Below, in pieces: positions 12,882-21,510 of a stretch of 64,000 bases of DNA; positions within the stretch are counted from its first letter, which is position 1; every line of letters starts with the position of its first letter. The translations under genes and the position numbers were made by a program. Source of the stretch: Malurus cyaneus samueli (lineage: Eukaryota; Chordata; Aves; Passeriformes; Maluridae); NCBI GenBank assembly GCA_009741485.1, contig CM019236.1, forward strand, positions 65,805,176-65,869,175, in the 5' to 3' direction. The notes under the pieces were generated by a model. It did not search any database. It saw only the letters and a program-made list of their open reading frames with translations, and was not told where the DNA came from.

Positions 12882-12897
12882 TCTCCCACTTTCTTTT
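12882..12897 (-). promoter_or_regulatory. polypurine tract (plus-strand DNA primer site)
   Basis: The minus strand reads AAAGAAAGTGGGAGA immediately upstream of the LTR start. This is the expected polypurine tract position and fixes the 5' end of the 3' LTR at 12881. Confidence 0.8.
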
Positions 12898-13042
12898 CAA
12901 ACAATCTCAGAAATACAGTACATAGTTGGCCATAGTTATCCATACACTCTGTGGGGGTACAATGTCGCTGGGGTTTTTCAATATATAGCTATTATACATA
13001 CAATCATTATTACAGCAGTTATTTCGTTGGTTCGTGGTCTCT

Positions 13043-13940
13043 CTAATTGTCCTTTATCCATGGTTGGACCCATCGAGCAGGTACCCAAGATGTTTGATCT
13101 TCTGTAGAGACACAAGCATATCCCCTGCCCCATGTTAAAATCTGATATGGTCCGGCCCATTTATTTTCTTGTGGATTAAATACCTCAACCCGTACCCGTT
13201 CAGCACTCAAGTTGTTTGGATTTTTTGAAAGGTGAGAAAATATAGGGCATTCGTTGTTATGCTCTTGGGGATTTAACCAGTTTAGAACATAATATGCTTT
13301 GCGTACTATGCTTCCAGGACTCAACTCCCCCTTTCTTTTCAAAGCAGACGGCAAATGTTTAAGATCCTGATGAGCTTGTTCTATGATCACTTGACCTCCA
13401 GAGTTATGGGGTATACCTGTTACGTGTTTAATGTCCCATTGTCTGAAAAATTGCGCACACCTTTCACTAACATAGGCTGGGGCTTTATCAGTTTTGATGG
13501 TGTCAGGGCGACCAAGCACAGCAATAGCCTCTGTCCAATGTTGTATTGCAAATTTCGCTGCAGTGGATGTCATAGGAGTTGCCCAGAACAAGTATCAATG
13601 GAGACATGAACATGTTTCAGGTGACCAAAAGGGGCGAACTCAGTGACATCAGTTTGCCATATTTGACGGGGCTGTAAACCTCTGGGATTAACCCCCATAT
13701 TTTGGATGGGTGTTAATCGAGCACAATCAGGACAAGCAGCAACAATTGATCTAGCTTCTGCCTTTGTAATGTTAAACACGCAACGAAGTGTGCGAGCCAG
13801 TTGATGAAAGAATGCATGAGAACTAGTGGCTTGTTGGAAATTGTTCTGAATTTCTACTGGCATTGTAATCAAATTATCAATAATCTGATTACCCTGACTA
13901 AGGNATCCAGGAAATCCTGTGTGACGCCGAGACATCGTGA
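13043..13940 (-). pseudogene. retroviral integrase (pol C-terminal part), frameshifted
   Basis: The integrase inserts viral DNA into host chromosomes. All three domains are visible. The N-terminal zinc-binding HHCC shows HAFFH and CPDC. The catalytic DDE core shows QTDVTEF, then IKTDKAPAY, then the glutamate in VIIEQAHQDL. A C-terminal domain ends with WVPARWVQPW. The core is split between two overlapping frames (13570-14061 and 13043-13591), so a frameshift near 13.58 kb breaks it after the first Asp. A single N near 13904 and a frame change further upstream also interrupt it. The Met-started upstream frame runs into the nested solo LTR and is not the true start. The catalytic residues survive, but the gene cannot give one polypeptide. 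Confidence 0.9.
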
Positions 13941-14002
13941 ACTCCACCATGGGTAAACTTCTTCTGGATATCAAAGATCCATAATATGTATAGAAACAAG
14001 GC

Positions 14003-14454
14003 TGTGACGAGTGCCCCGCGCTCTGGCCTTCACACCCGCGGAAAGAACACAGAGACTTCACAGGCAGGTCCAGGTGCTTCTTTATTAATCTTCGTATTCC
14101 AGCTCTTTTAGCTATAGTGATGTTCAGCTCTTCTCTTAGTGATCCAGCTCTCTCTGACTGTCCTGCTACAGTGCGTCTTTATAACAGTTTCTATCTTTAG
14201 TGTTGAGAATAAACCAATCAATGAAGCTTTAGAACAGATTACATAGCCAGAAACTCTCCAATGTCTACACAGCACGTTCCAGTCTTAATGGGTGGATTAC
14301 TCATTGTCCAATCCTGTCCACTCTGTGGCTGTTGCGTCAGCCAGCCCCATCCCTCGCCATACTTTTTTGCTCATTGCGCATATACTATAACATACCTGCC
14401 ACAAATGAATCCAAAGCATCCTCCCATACATAGCTGTAAGGACACGGCACGACA
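14003..14454 (-). mobile_element. solo LTR nested in pol (LTR-K2)
   Basis: A 452-bp unit beginning TGTGACGAGTGCC and ending GGCACGACA on the plus strand. It is flanked by a perfect 6-bp direct repeat CAAGGC at 13997-14002 and 14455-14460. Six-base duplications are typical of class II ERVs. It shares the caggtccaggtgcttctttatt block with LTR-K1 (minus-strand polyadenylation region). Removing it with one CAAGGC copy brings the RNase H tail back next to the RNase H/integrase junction, so it integrated after the older provirus was in place. No internal genes remain. Confidence 0.92.
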
Positions 14455-14460
14455 CAAGGC

Positions 14461-15146
14461 CTTTAATTGAGGATTATTTACGTGCCCAATTAGTGATCGA
14501 GAAAACACGGGTAACCACCCTACTACACATAATTTGAGTCTATTACCAAATTAATTTGTTCTGTCACATGATCCTGAAAGGCTATAATCACTGCTTGTAG
14601 TTCCAACATTTGCACTGAACCAGACCCTTGCAGTACTTTTGTGTTGCCATTCATTTTTTTGCATAATACACATACCATATTCTTAGTTTACTATCATACA
14701 GTAAATATAGTTTTGGCTCTCCTTCAAGGGTTGTTTGCTCTGTAGGTCTTCTTGTTCCAATTGGAGGTTGGTTTTAAACAATGGGTGACTGGGATAATGA
14801 TTATCCACGTCTGCCCATGTAGGGGCAATGCATGTTTCAGAGAGCTGTACCAGTCATCAAAGCAATTAAGAGTTTTAAGAGGCAAAATACTTTTTCTGTC
14901 GACTCCTGCCATGGAACACACTCGTTCCCTTGCCTTTAATAACAATTGACCAATGGCTTCACAGCGCATCGTAATGGTGGCTCGTAATTCATTGGGCAAA
15001 AAGACCCATTCCAAAATTTGAACTGGTCTATTCTTAGGTAATTGAGATATCAGAGCCACTACCTCCTTTTCCTTATTATATATTATGATTACAAATCCAC
15101 AATTCTCAATAACTCTTGGAACCGAGCTTGAGAAATCTTTGATCAA
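14461..15146 (-). pseudogene. RT connection and RNase H region of pol, disrupted
   Basis: RNase H degrades the RNA strand of the RNA/DNA hybrid during reverse transcription. The frame at 14724-15146 shows connection-like sequence. Near 14525-14556 the minus strand encodes VIDSNYV, matching the RNase H DS.YV motif with one of the active-site aspartates. The C-terminal tail continues into 13960-14002 on the far side of the nested LTR. In-frame stops and frame changes occur between segments. Confidence 0.8.
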
Positions 15147-16000
15147 TTAGTCTAATGCATTTTTGCCTCTGGTGTGAGGATCGTGGTCTGCTGGGGATCT
15201 AGTTATTTCAACAGTGCAATAACGGAGCTAAGTCTGAATAAGTGATGCCGCAATAGTGCGAAGCCACTGAATATCACCTACAATTTTTGGACATTCACTG
15301 TGTGGACTTCAGGTTTTATCAGCATCTTTAGTGGTTTCACCCTGGTTTCTGTGATTTGCATACCTAAATAATTCCACGGAGCTTGTTTTTGGACTTTTTC
15401 TGGGGCTACCACCAGCCGTATTCTGCTAAATATGATAATAGTTCCTGCTCCTGATCTGACAATAATGGGTTAGGACTAGCAATCAAAATGTCATCCATAT
15501 AATGATAAGTCAAAAGGTGTACATACTTTTGTCTCCAAGGTTTCAAAGCCAGGTCGACATACCATTGACAAATGGTAGGAGAATTTTTCATCCCCTGTGG
15601 AAGCACCACCCACTGATATCGCTGTGCTGGAGCAGCCCTGTTTATGCTAGGAATAGTAAAAGCAAATTTATCACTATCATCAGGATGCAAGGGAATAGAG
15701 AAAAAACAGTCTTTAAATCAATGACAGCAGTGCCAGTATTCGGAACATGTAGGAGAAGGAAACCTGTTGAAGTGGTCCATGTCCTCCATACAGGCATTTA
15801 CCGCTCTCAAGTCGTGTAGCAATCTCCATTTTCCTGACCTTTTCTGAATTGTAAATATGGGAGTATTCCAAGGACTTACAGAAGGTTTATATTGTCCCAG
15901 CTTCAGCTGCTCTTGAACCAGTTCTTGGACAGTTTCAGCTTCTCTTGGTTAGCGGCCACTGCTCAACCCAACAGGTGTTCAGTGACCCATTTAATTTTCA
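15147..16000 (-). pseudogene. reverse transcriptase domain of pol, frameshifted
   Basis: RNA-dependent DNA polymerase. The N-terminal fingers ([13 protein letters not shown], then SPWNTPIF and [12 protein letters not shown]) read from about 15960 to 15770. The next frame (15406-15690) carries the palm motif [10 protein letters not shown] with the catalytic YMDD intact, preceded by LPQGMKNSP. The thumb continues near 15.2-15.4 kb. At least one frame change separates fingers from palm (about 15.69-15.72 kb), so no full-length RT can be made. The intact YMDD and the protein similarity suggest moderate rather than great age. Confidence 0.9.
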
Positions 16001-16029
16001 ATGTAGCGAGAGCTGCCCGCAGTGGCCGC

Positions 16030-16330
16030 AGTTAAAAAGGGTTGTATAACGACACCCCACTGGAATAAAACTCACGACCAATGAGCCATAAGGATGTATG
16101 TAATACATAAGGCTTTACCCAGGCCTTGTTGCCTTCCAAGTCCTCAAATAGTAGAAAGGACTCATTATCTGTGTTGCTGATTGGCCCCCGATCCTGTTTA
16201 CGATATACTAGCATTTATCAGTCTCCAATTATCTGGCCAAGCAGCACGAGGAATTATGGTAACATCAGCCCCTGTATCCAACATCATTTCAACATTAGTT
16301 AATTCTGATTATGTCCCACAATTGTGACCA
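16030..16330 (-). pseudogene. retroviral aspartic protease
   Basis: This protease cleaves retroviral polyproteins. The minus strand at about 16251-16291 encodes the active-site signature LDTGADVTIIP. Downstream sequence continues to the pol boundary with at least one stop before a Met-started frame at 16032-16214. The position between dUTPase and RT fits a separate pro frame as in betaretroviruses. Confidence 0.85.
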
Positions 16331-16339
16331 TCGCTTTGG

Positions 16340-16620
16340 ACGCTCAGGCCAAACCTGACAAGCAACAGTGGAGCTCCTGTAGATCCAAAGCCATTATTTT
16401 TCGGTATTTTGGCCTATGTTTGAACACAGAGCGAAACGGTATCAATTGTGCAATTCGACTACCAAAAGGAATTGTAACAGGGGGAAGAAAACACTTACCA
16501 TAATTCGATATTACTGTAATCAGCATCAATGCAACCTGGTAAAACAAAAATTCCCATTTTTAGATGCAGACGATCTCCCTATCAAGGTGCCAATAACCAT
16601 GTCCTAATGGCCTGATACTG
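16340..16620 (-). pseudogene. retroviral dUTPase domain
   Basis: This enzyme hydrolyses dUTP and keeps uracil out of viral DNA. The minus strand at 16546-16579 encodes GRSSASKMGIF and then IDADYSN, typical trimeric dUTPase motifs. A frameshift moves the last motifs, PPVTIPFGSRIAQLIP (about 16430-16490), into another frame. Location upstream of the protease matches the dUTPase-protease arrangement of betaretrovirus-like elements. It is broken by the frameshift. Confidence 0.85.
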
Positions 16621-16791
16621 TAAGAATTTAGATGTGGAACATTTAGAGATCTTTTATTACTGTTGATTCTGCCACGGCCAAATCGATTCCTGCACTTCCG
16701 CTTGTGGCAGAGCGCAGTTCATCGAGACAGCCTCCGTCTGCCTCCATTGTTGGGGATATTTGTACGCCGCTTCCCTCTGAGCGCGGGTCAA

Positions 16792-17595
16792 TCATTTTCC
16801 CTGAGGCTGGGGTCCTAGTAATGAAGTCCCATTCTTCTTAAACCTTGACTGACCTTCTGCAGACCTGTGTCCAAATTTTTGACATCGATTACAAACACCA
16901 TTTACGCCTTGGGATCTTTTGGCACTCCTGTTAGGGCAATCGCGTTTCATATGACCAAGTTGGCAACACAGAAAACATACGTCTTTTTTCTCTAGATTCT
17001 TCCTCTCAACTGTTTTCTTTCCATTCAGGGCTGCAACTAAAGCATTTGTGTGCATTTTTGCCTTTTCAGCTTCCTCAACCATTGTGGCACGGGCACAGAT
17101 TTCAAGCATTTTTGTCATGGAGGCCCCTATGGGTAGGGTGGCAATTAATTGCCGACATACTGGGTTTGCATTTTGTATAGCCAATTCTTTGGTCAAGACT
17201 CCCTTTAGTTCGTTGTCCACTGTAGGAGCCTTGTCTATAGCCTCTTTAAGATGATCTACAAATTGGAAAAAGGATTCATCTGGTTTCTGCATAATTTTTG
17301 TATATGGGGGATTTGGTCGTCCCATTTGTGGGAGAGCAAAAAAGGCTGCTAATGCCGCATTTTTAGATTGTGCTAGTATCCTTGGGTGAAGCAGAGCCTG
17401 TCTGCCACCATCTCTAAAGTCACCAGTGCCCATCAATTGAGCTATGGTAGCAACACGAAGGGGATCACCTTGGGGCAACTCTATATTTTCCAATTGTGCA
17501 GCCTCTAAACGTTCCTGCCATTTTGAGAGCCATAGCATATATGTAGTGGAAGAAAGGATAAGTTCCATAATTGCTTTAATATCGGCTGGGACCAA
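16792..17595 (-). pseudogene. gag capsid-nucleocapsid fragment
   Basis: Structural protein of the retroviral core. This 267-codon open stretch holds the capsid major homology region (QKPDESFFQFVDHLKEAI, about residues 103-120) and two nucleocapsid zinc knuckles. The first (CFLCCQLGHMKRDC from residue 207) is complete. The second begins at residue 235 (CNRCQKFGHRS) but its last cysteine is replaced, so it is broken. It is the longest retroviral frame left in the window. It has lost its N-terminal part to frame changes, and its first Met is internal to gag, so no intact Gag is made. Confidence 0.9.
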
Positions 17596-17622
17596 ATTCT
17601 GATATTTAATTAATGCAGTGAT

Positions 17623-18820
17623 TTAATTTCGTACCAATCGTTTATCGTGACCATATTGCATAACTGTTTTCTGTATACCCTGCACTATTTTCCAATCTAT
17701 TGGTTCGTGTACTAAATTGTCACCCCTTTGCACTAGTGGTGCTGCAAGTGGAGAAAACATAAATTCCCCTTCAATCTGACAATTCTGTACCAGCCCTTTA
17801 TATCTTTTTGAACTGTTAAAATTTGGATCAGTGGGTAAAGCTATAGCTTGTGTTCTTCCCCTTGTGCAAGAACCCAATCACTTAACCATTTTTTCAATCC
17901 CTTCTGATTTTCTCCTCCNNNNNNNNNNNNNNNNNNNNNNNNNCAGCCCCCAGCAGAGCCTCCCTGCTTCCTCTGTTAATTCCCCTTGAGAGATCAACAT
18001 GTTTACAATTTGTTGTTTGATATCCATACCACCCCCCGTTGCCTTCTTCATTTCCAGTTGTTCAAGTTGCTGTCTATATTGTTCAATCCCTCTACAATAG
18101 CTTTATGAGCCTTTTGTAAGCACTTATATCCCTTCTTCTCGAATCCTTGTATGAGAGTCATTGTCAAAGCAAAGATGTCATAGCTTCTTTTTGTTCTTGC
18201 AATTTACATCGAAGATCTAAATAAGTGTAGGAGAGCCTTTATCTTCTTGTCGTCTGGTAATGGACTGTAGAGGCATCTATTTCCATTGTTCAATCGGGGG
18301 GGCTGTGGACGCGATCGAGGTGGGGTCGAGTAGCAGAGAGGCCCTGCTCTCTGTTTCCTCCTCGGGTCCCAGGAGGAGATCATTCATCTGTTCCCATCGC
18401 TATCTGTTCAGCTAAGGACACTGGACATGCTTGACTTTGCAACGAGTGGTTTCTCTTCTCTATCTCTTCACTACTGCATTCTCTGAAAAGTCCCCTCCTG
18501 TTTTGTGGCTTATAGAAGAACTGGCAGCTGCCTTCGGCTGTAACCGTCTGTTTTTTCATATGACTGCTCTACATTAGCGACAGATAAAAACTTCTGCTAG
18601 CTGTCTAGCTTGTCTAGAACCGACTTGCACTTTTTCCCAAGTTCCATTCCAATCCTTCCATGTTTCCACACATAAATCTGCCGATATCATCTAAGATTCC
18701 TGTTTTTTAAAACTAAAAAAAGGTCGTTTAATCCTCTTCTCCAACTCTGTATCTGTTTTCTTTGCTAATCTCACAAGCTTTCTATACTGGCTTGTTCATG
18801 AGCAATGCAGCAGTCCCCAT
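17623..18820 (-). pseudogene. gag N-terminal part (matrix and linker), broken and gapped
   Basis: The minus strand continues upstream of the capsid with an 84-codon frame (17623-17877), a 25-N gap (17919-17943), a Gln/Glu/Lys-rich coiled-coil-like segment near 18.0-18.1 kb (IEQYRQQLEQLEMKK) and a matrix-like segment near 18.63-18.68 kb (VETWKDWNGTWEKV). The likely start is an ATG at 18820-18818 because matrix-like sequence follows it. Several stops and frame changes are present. This assignment rests on position and composition more than on motifs. Confidence 0.65.
17919..17943. other. assembly gap (25 N)
   Basis: A run of 25 N within gag. The flanking sequence stays in gag, so some coding sequence is unknown here. 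Confidence 0.98.
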
Positions 18821-19205
18821 CTCTGATTAACCGGCTTTAAATCCGCCTTTCTTTCTTCTCAAAAACTCCCAGCTTTCTTACTTCCGCTGGCTGCACTATC
18901 CTGCCGTACTGACACGATCCTCCCTGGCTGTCACGCTTTTCTTTTATTAATTATTCCCTGCACTACCATATCCCCTGGCTTCCCAGCTACTATTTTGGTA
19001 AATTGAATTTTGAATAACTCACAACGGCCCCTATTTCCAGCGTCTCCCGGTCCTGACTCCGCCTGCTCGGTGGTATTTTAAAAAATTTGAACGGATCCGG
19101 CTGCCCCGGCGATTGGTGTCTGTTGTTTTTCCGACTTCCGCTGCTATACGTCACTCCGGTGTGCCGCGCGACACGCGTCCGCCCGCTCCGCCGCCTATCT
19201 GCACA
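18821..19205 (-). other. provirus leader-like GC-rich sequence; 5' LTR not found
   Basis: GC-rich, CpG-containing sequence upstream of gag that ends abruptly near 19205, where AT-rich unique DNA begins. This is where a leader, primer-binding site and 5' LTR should be. No copy of LTR-K1 was recognised, so the 5' LTR is lost or very diverged. Confidence 0.5.
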
Positions 19206-20143
19206 GCAACTATGCTGTAGAGAGGACCATTTATCATTTTATGAAGTGAATAGGTAGGTGGTGGAAGCCTGCAGTGCAGAGGTAATTTATAATGATAGAG
19301 GTTTGCAGCATGGACTCTCGGAATACAGTGTCCCTGAAGCTACAGGTTGTTCCATAAAAAATGTCTATCATAAAAGTAGAATGTGAAGAAACTGGGCAGT
19401 AAAAGGGTGACATGGATTATCACAAAGAGTTTTTAAGTAGCAGATCTGATCAACTCACTTTTTCCCACATGTATAAATGAAAGGGTGGAGGGGGCAGGGA
19501 GAGAAGAAATGGCTATTAATATGTTCAAGTTTGAGATCAGCAGCTCCTAGGAGTGAAACGCTACCCTCATAAAGAGAAAGCTCTTGGCCTTGAACAGGTT
19601 CTTGCATCCTAGGAGCAGTATTACACACTTCATATCACAGGAAGCATGCTTAGTTTCTTAATACCCAAACAAAGAAGCCCCTAATCAAAATAAACGATCA
19701 TTTAAAAGAACAGAGGAGTGACATATAACTCAAAGCTTTGTGTGTGCCTTAGCAGTCTATTTCTAGTTTCTTGGTTGCCATTTATAAAAGATAGGTTAAC
19801 AAGAAAGCACTCAAACTGAAGCATAGCTGTCTACTGGCTATGTGTCTTTGCTTCTCTTCAAAGGCATTTTTTTCTGAGAAAATAAGCAGCTGTTCTTTTT
19901 ATATAAGCCAGTACTTGGTAGAACTGTTTTTGGTAGTCAATACAGGGAAATTTGGTCATTCCTTCCTAATCTGAAACATCATCGACTTTAAATGGAAGAC
20001 ACATCAAGAATAGCATTCAGTATGTGCATGAAAATTACTCATAGTTAAGCCAGTTGTGTAACCTGTTTATTGGTACTGGGGGCACAATTTTTTATCTCAA
20101 ATTTTTGTTTATTTTTCAGCTGTAGAATCTAGACATGGCAGTG
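19206..20143. other. no gene recognised
   Basis: Unique-looking AT-rich DNA. No coding domain, CR1 or LTR signature was seen. Confidence 0.4.
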
Positions 20144-20598
20144 GATCTTGGGTGATTTTATGATAACACTGTATTTCCTCGTATCTCACCTCTTTATCCC
20201 AAAAATGGCTATGGTTTTAAAGACAGCCTGGAAGGAGGGCAGGGCAGCTGAAAGGCACAAACAGGGTGTGTTCGCTAGAGACTGGCTTAGCGTGGCAGGT
20301 GAGTCATGCGTTGCCTTAGCTAGATTGGGTTTGTTGTAGCTTTGTAAGAGTTTTTCACCCCCTGGACGCGGTGGCCAACCTTCAGACGAGCTCCTGACTT
20401 TTCTTCTGGAGGAGTTCGGCTGGCCTTTGTCTGAGAACCACATCGTAGCAGCGCTGCCCAGCACCGGAACAATGGGAAAGGCAAGGGGGGCCCCCATCTC
20501 AGCCCGGACTCGAGGAGCCAAGCAGTGAGAGAAAGCACACCTAAGCCCACCTCTTCATAATACAGATGAAGAGAGGCTACACAGGTTTACTAGGTTCC
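20144..20598 (+). mobile_element. truncated LTR (LTR-B, copy 2)
   Basis: Starts with ATCTTGGGTGATTTTATGATAACACT and follows LTR-B copy 1 (8355-9181) for about 450 bp, including matching ctttaaa, ccttagctag and cccctgga segments. It stops where LTR-C begins. The downstream half is absent. Confidence 0.7.
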
Positions 20599-21018
20599 CG
20601 TCACTAGTTGGCACAGACAGCACACGAAATAACAGACACAAAAGACACAGTTACCACATAGGAACTAACAAGCTAACTTTAATTGCGGGACAAGCCCCTT
20701 TTATGCACTTAGCAACTAGTGTATACATTGTGCAAAACATACCTGTTAAAAAGACAGCTGTAATTAATTCAACAAATATATGATTCAGGTGGGTTGAAAA
20801 GGCCGGTCAGTGAGTGTTAAGTTTAAGTCTTTGACCACCTGTTTATCGTTCAACATTCCATAATCTTCCTTTCCAGAGACAGCCAAGGTCGTGATTTCCT
20901 TCCTCCATGCAGGCTGTAACACTCCCTTTTGGTTTCCCGGACTCAGCCATACACATATTGGCTGAGTTTCAAATCAGAGACCTGTGGGAAGCCTGCGATC
21001 TGACTTTCGGCCTCTACA
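20599..21018 (-). mobile_element. LTR-C, copy 1
   Basis: About 420 bp matching the better-bounded copy at 45071-45493 over its length (gaaataacagacac, ccttttatgcacttagcaac, tccatgcaggctgt and gactcagccatacac blocks). It directly abuts the truncated LTR-B copy. No TSD could be verified, and the terminal TG is mutated. The orientation is taken from copy 2. Confidence 0.75.
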
Positions 21019-21510
21019 GTGAGACCTGATGATTTTGACACTTTCTTTTACTCTTTCGTAGTACCCTCCTAATGCATCCCTGACCACCCTAACCCACATG
21101 CTGTATTCCTGAAGCCTGATATCAGCAGCTCAGTTTAGCGTTGCTGGCAAGAGAGACCAACAAACATCCAAGGAAGGATACAGTGTGCCCTGTCTATCTA
21201 ACCCGAGCTCCAAGCCTTGGGTGAAGACCTTCTCTCTGGAACATCTTGTGTAAACTGGGCTCTGGCTCAATCAGGGGGATCTTAATAGGGGAATATTAAT
21301 ATTGCAATTGTTAAGTTTCTATTGGGGGAATTGTAGATAGATATGCTAATCCTGAAACCTATAAACTTGTACCCGTGCTGTACACGGTTGCATCTGGGCC
21401 ATCCCAAGTTGTGCACCTGGAATCCCAAATAACCGAGTAAAACCCTTTTTATCCCCTAACGTGTCCCTGGTTTAATTAAAAAACTGGCCTTCAAGGCAAA
21501 CAGTTTCTGG
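21019..21510 (+). mobile_element. possible ERV LTR (LTR-D)
   Basis: The segment contains CCTATAAAC (about 21358) and then an AAATAA/AGTAAA region. It ends near GGCAAACAG just before TGGCACCACACACCCGAC, which could be a primer-binding site. This is the order of TATA, polyadenylation, U5 end and PBS in a plus-strand ERV. No TSD or partner LTR was found, so the call is tentative. Confidence 0.4.

Larger units (their letters stand above)
12490..19205 (-). mobile_element. env-less class II (betaretrovirus-like) endogenous provirus
   Basis: On the minus strand the order is gag (18.8-16.8 kb), dUTPase (16.6-16.35 kb), protease (16.3-16.0 kb), RT/RNase H (16.0-14.0 kb), integrase (13.94-13.04 kb), polypurine tract and 3' LTR (12881-12490). 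A dUTPase beside protease is a mark of the beta-like class II group. Only about 145 bp separate the end of the integrase reading from the polypurine tract, so env is absent. Every gene carries stops or frameshifts. A related solo LTR is inserted at 14003-14454. A 5' LTR was not recognised; GC-rich leader-like sequence stops near 19205. A 25-N gap lies in gag. The copy is defective. Confidence 0.9.
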
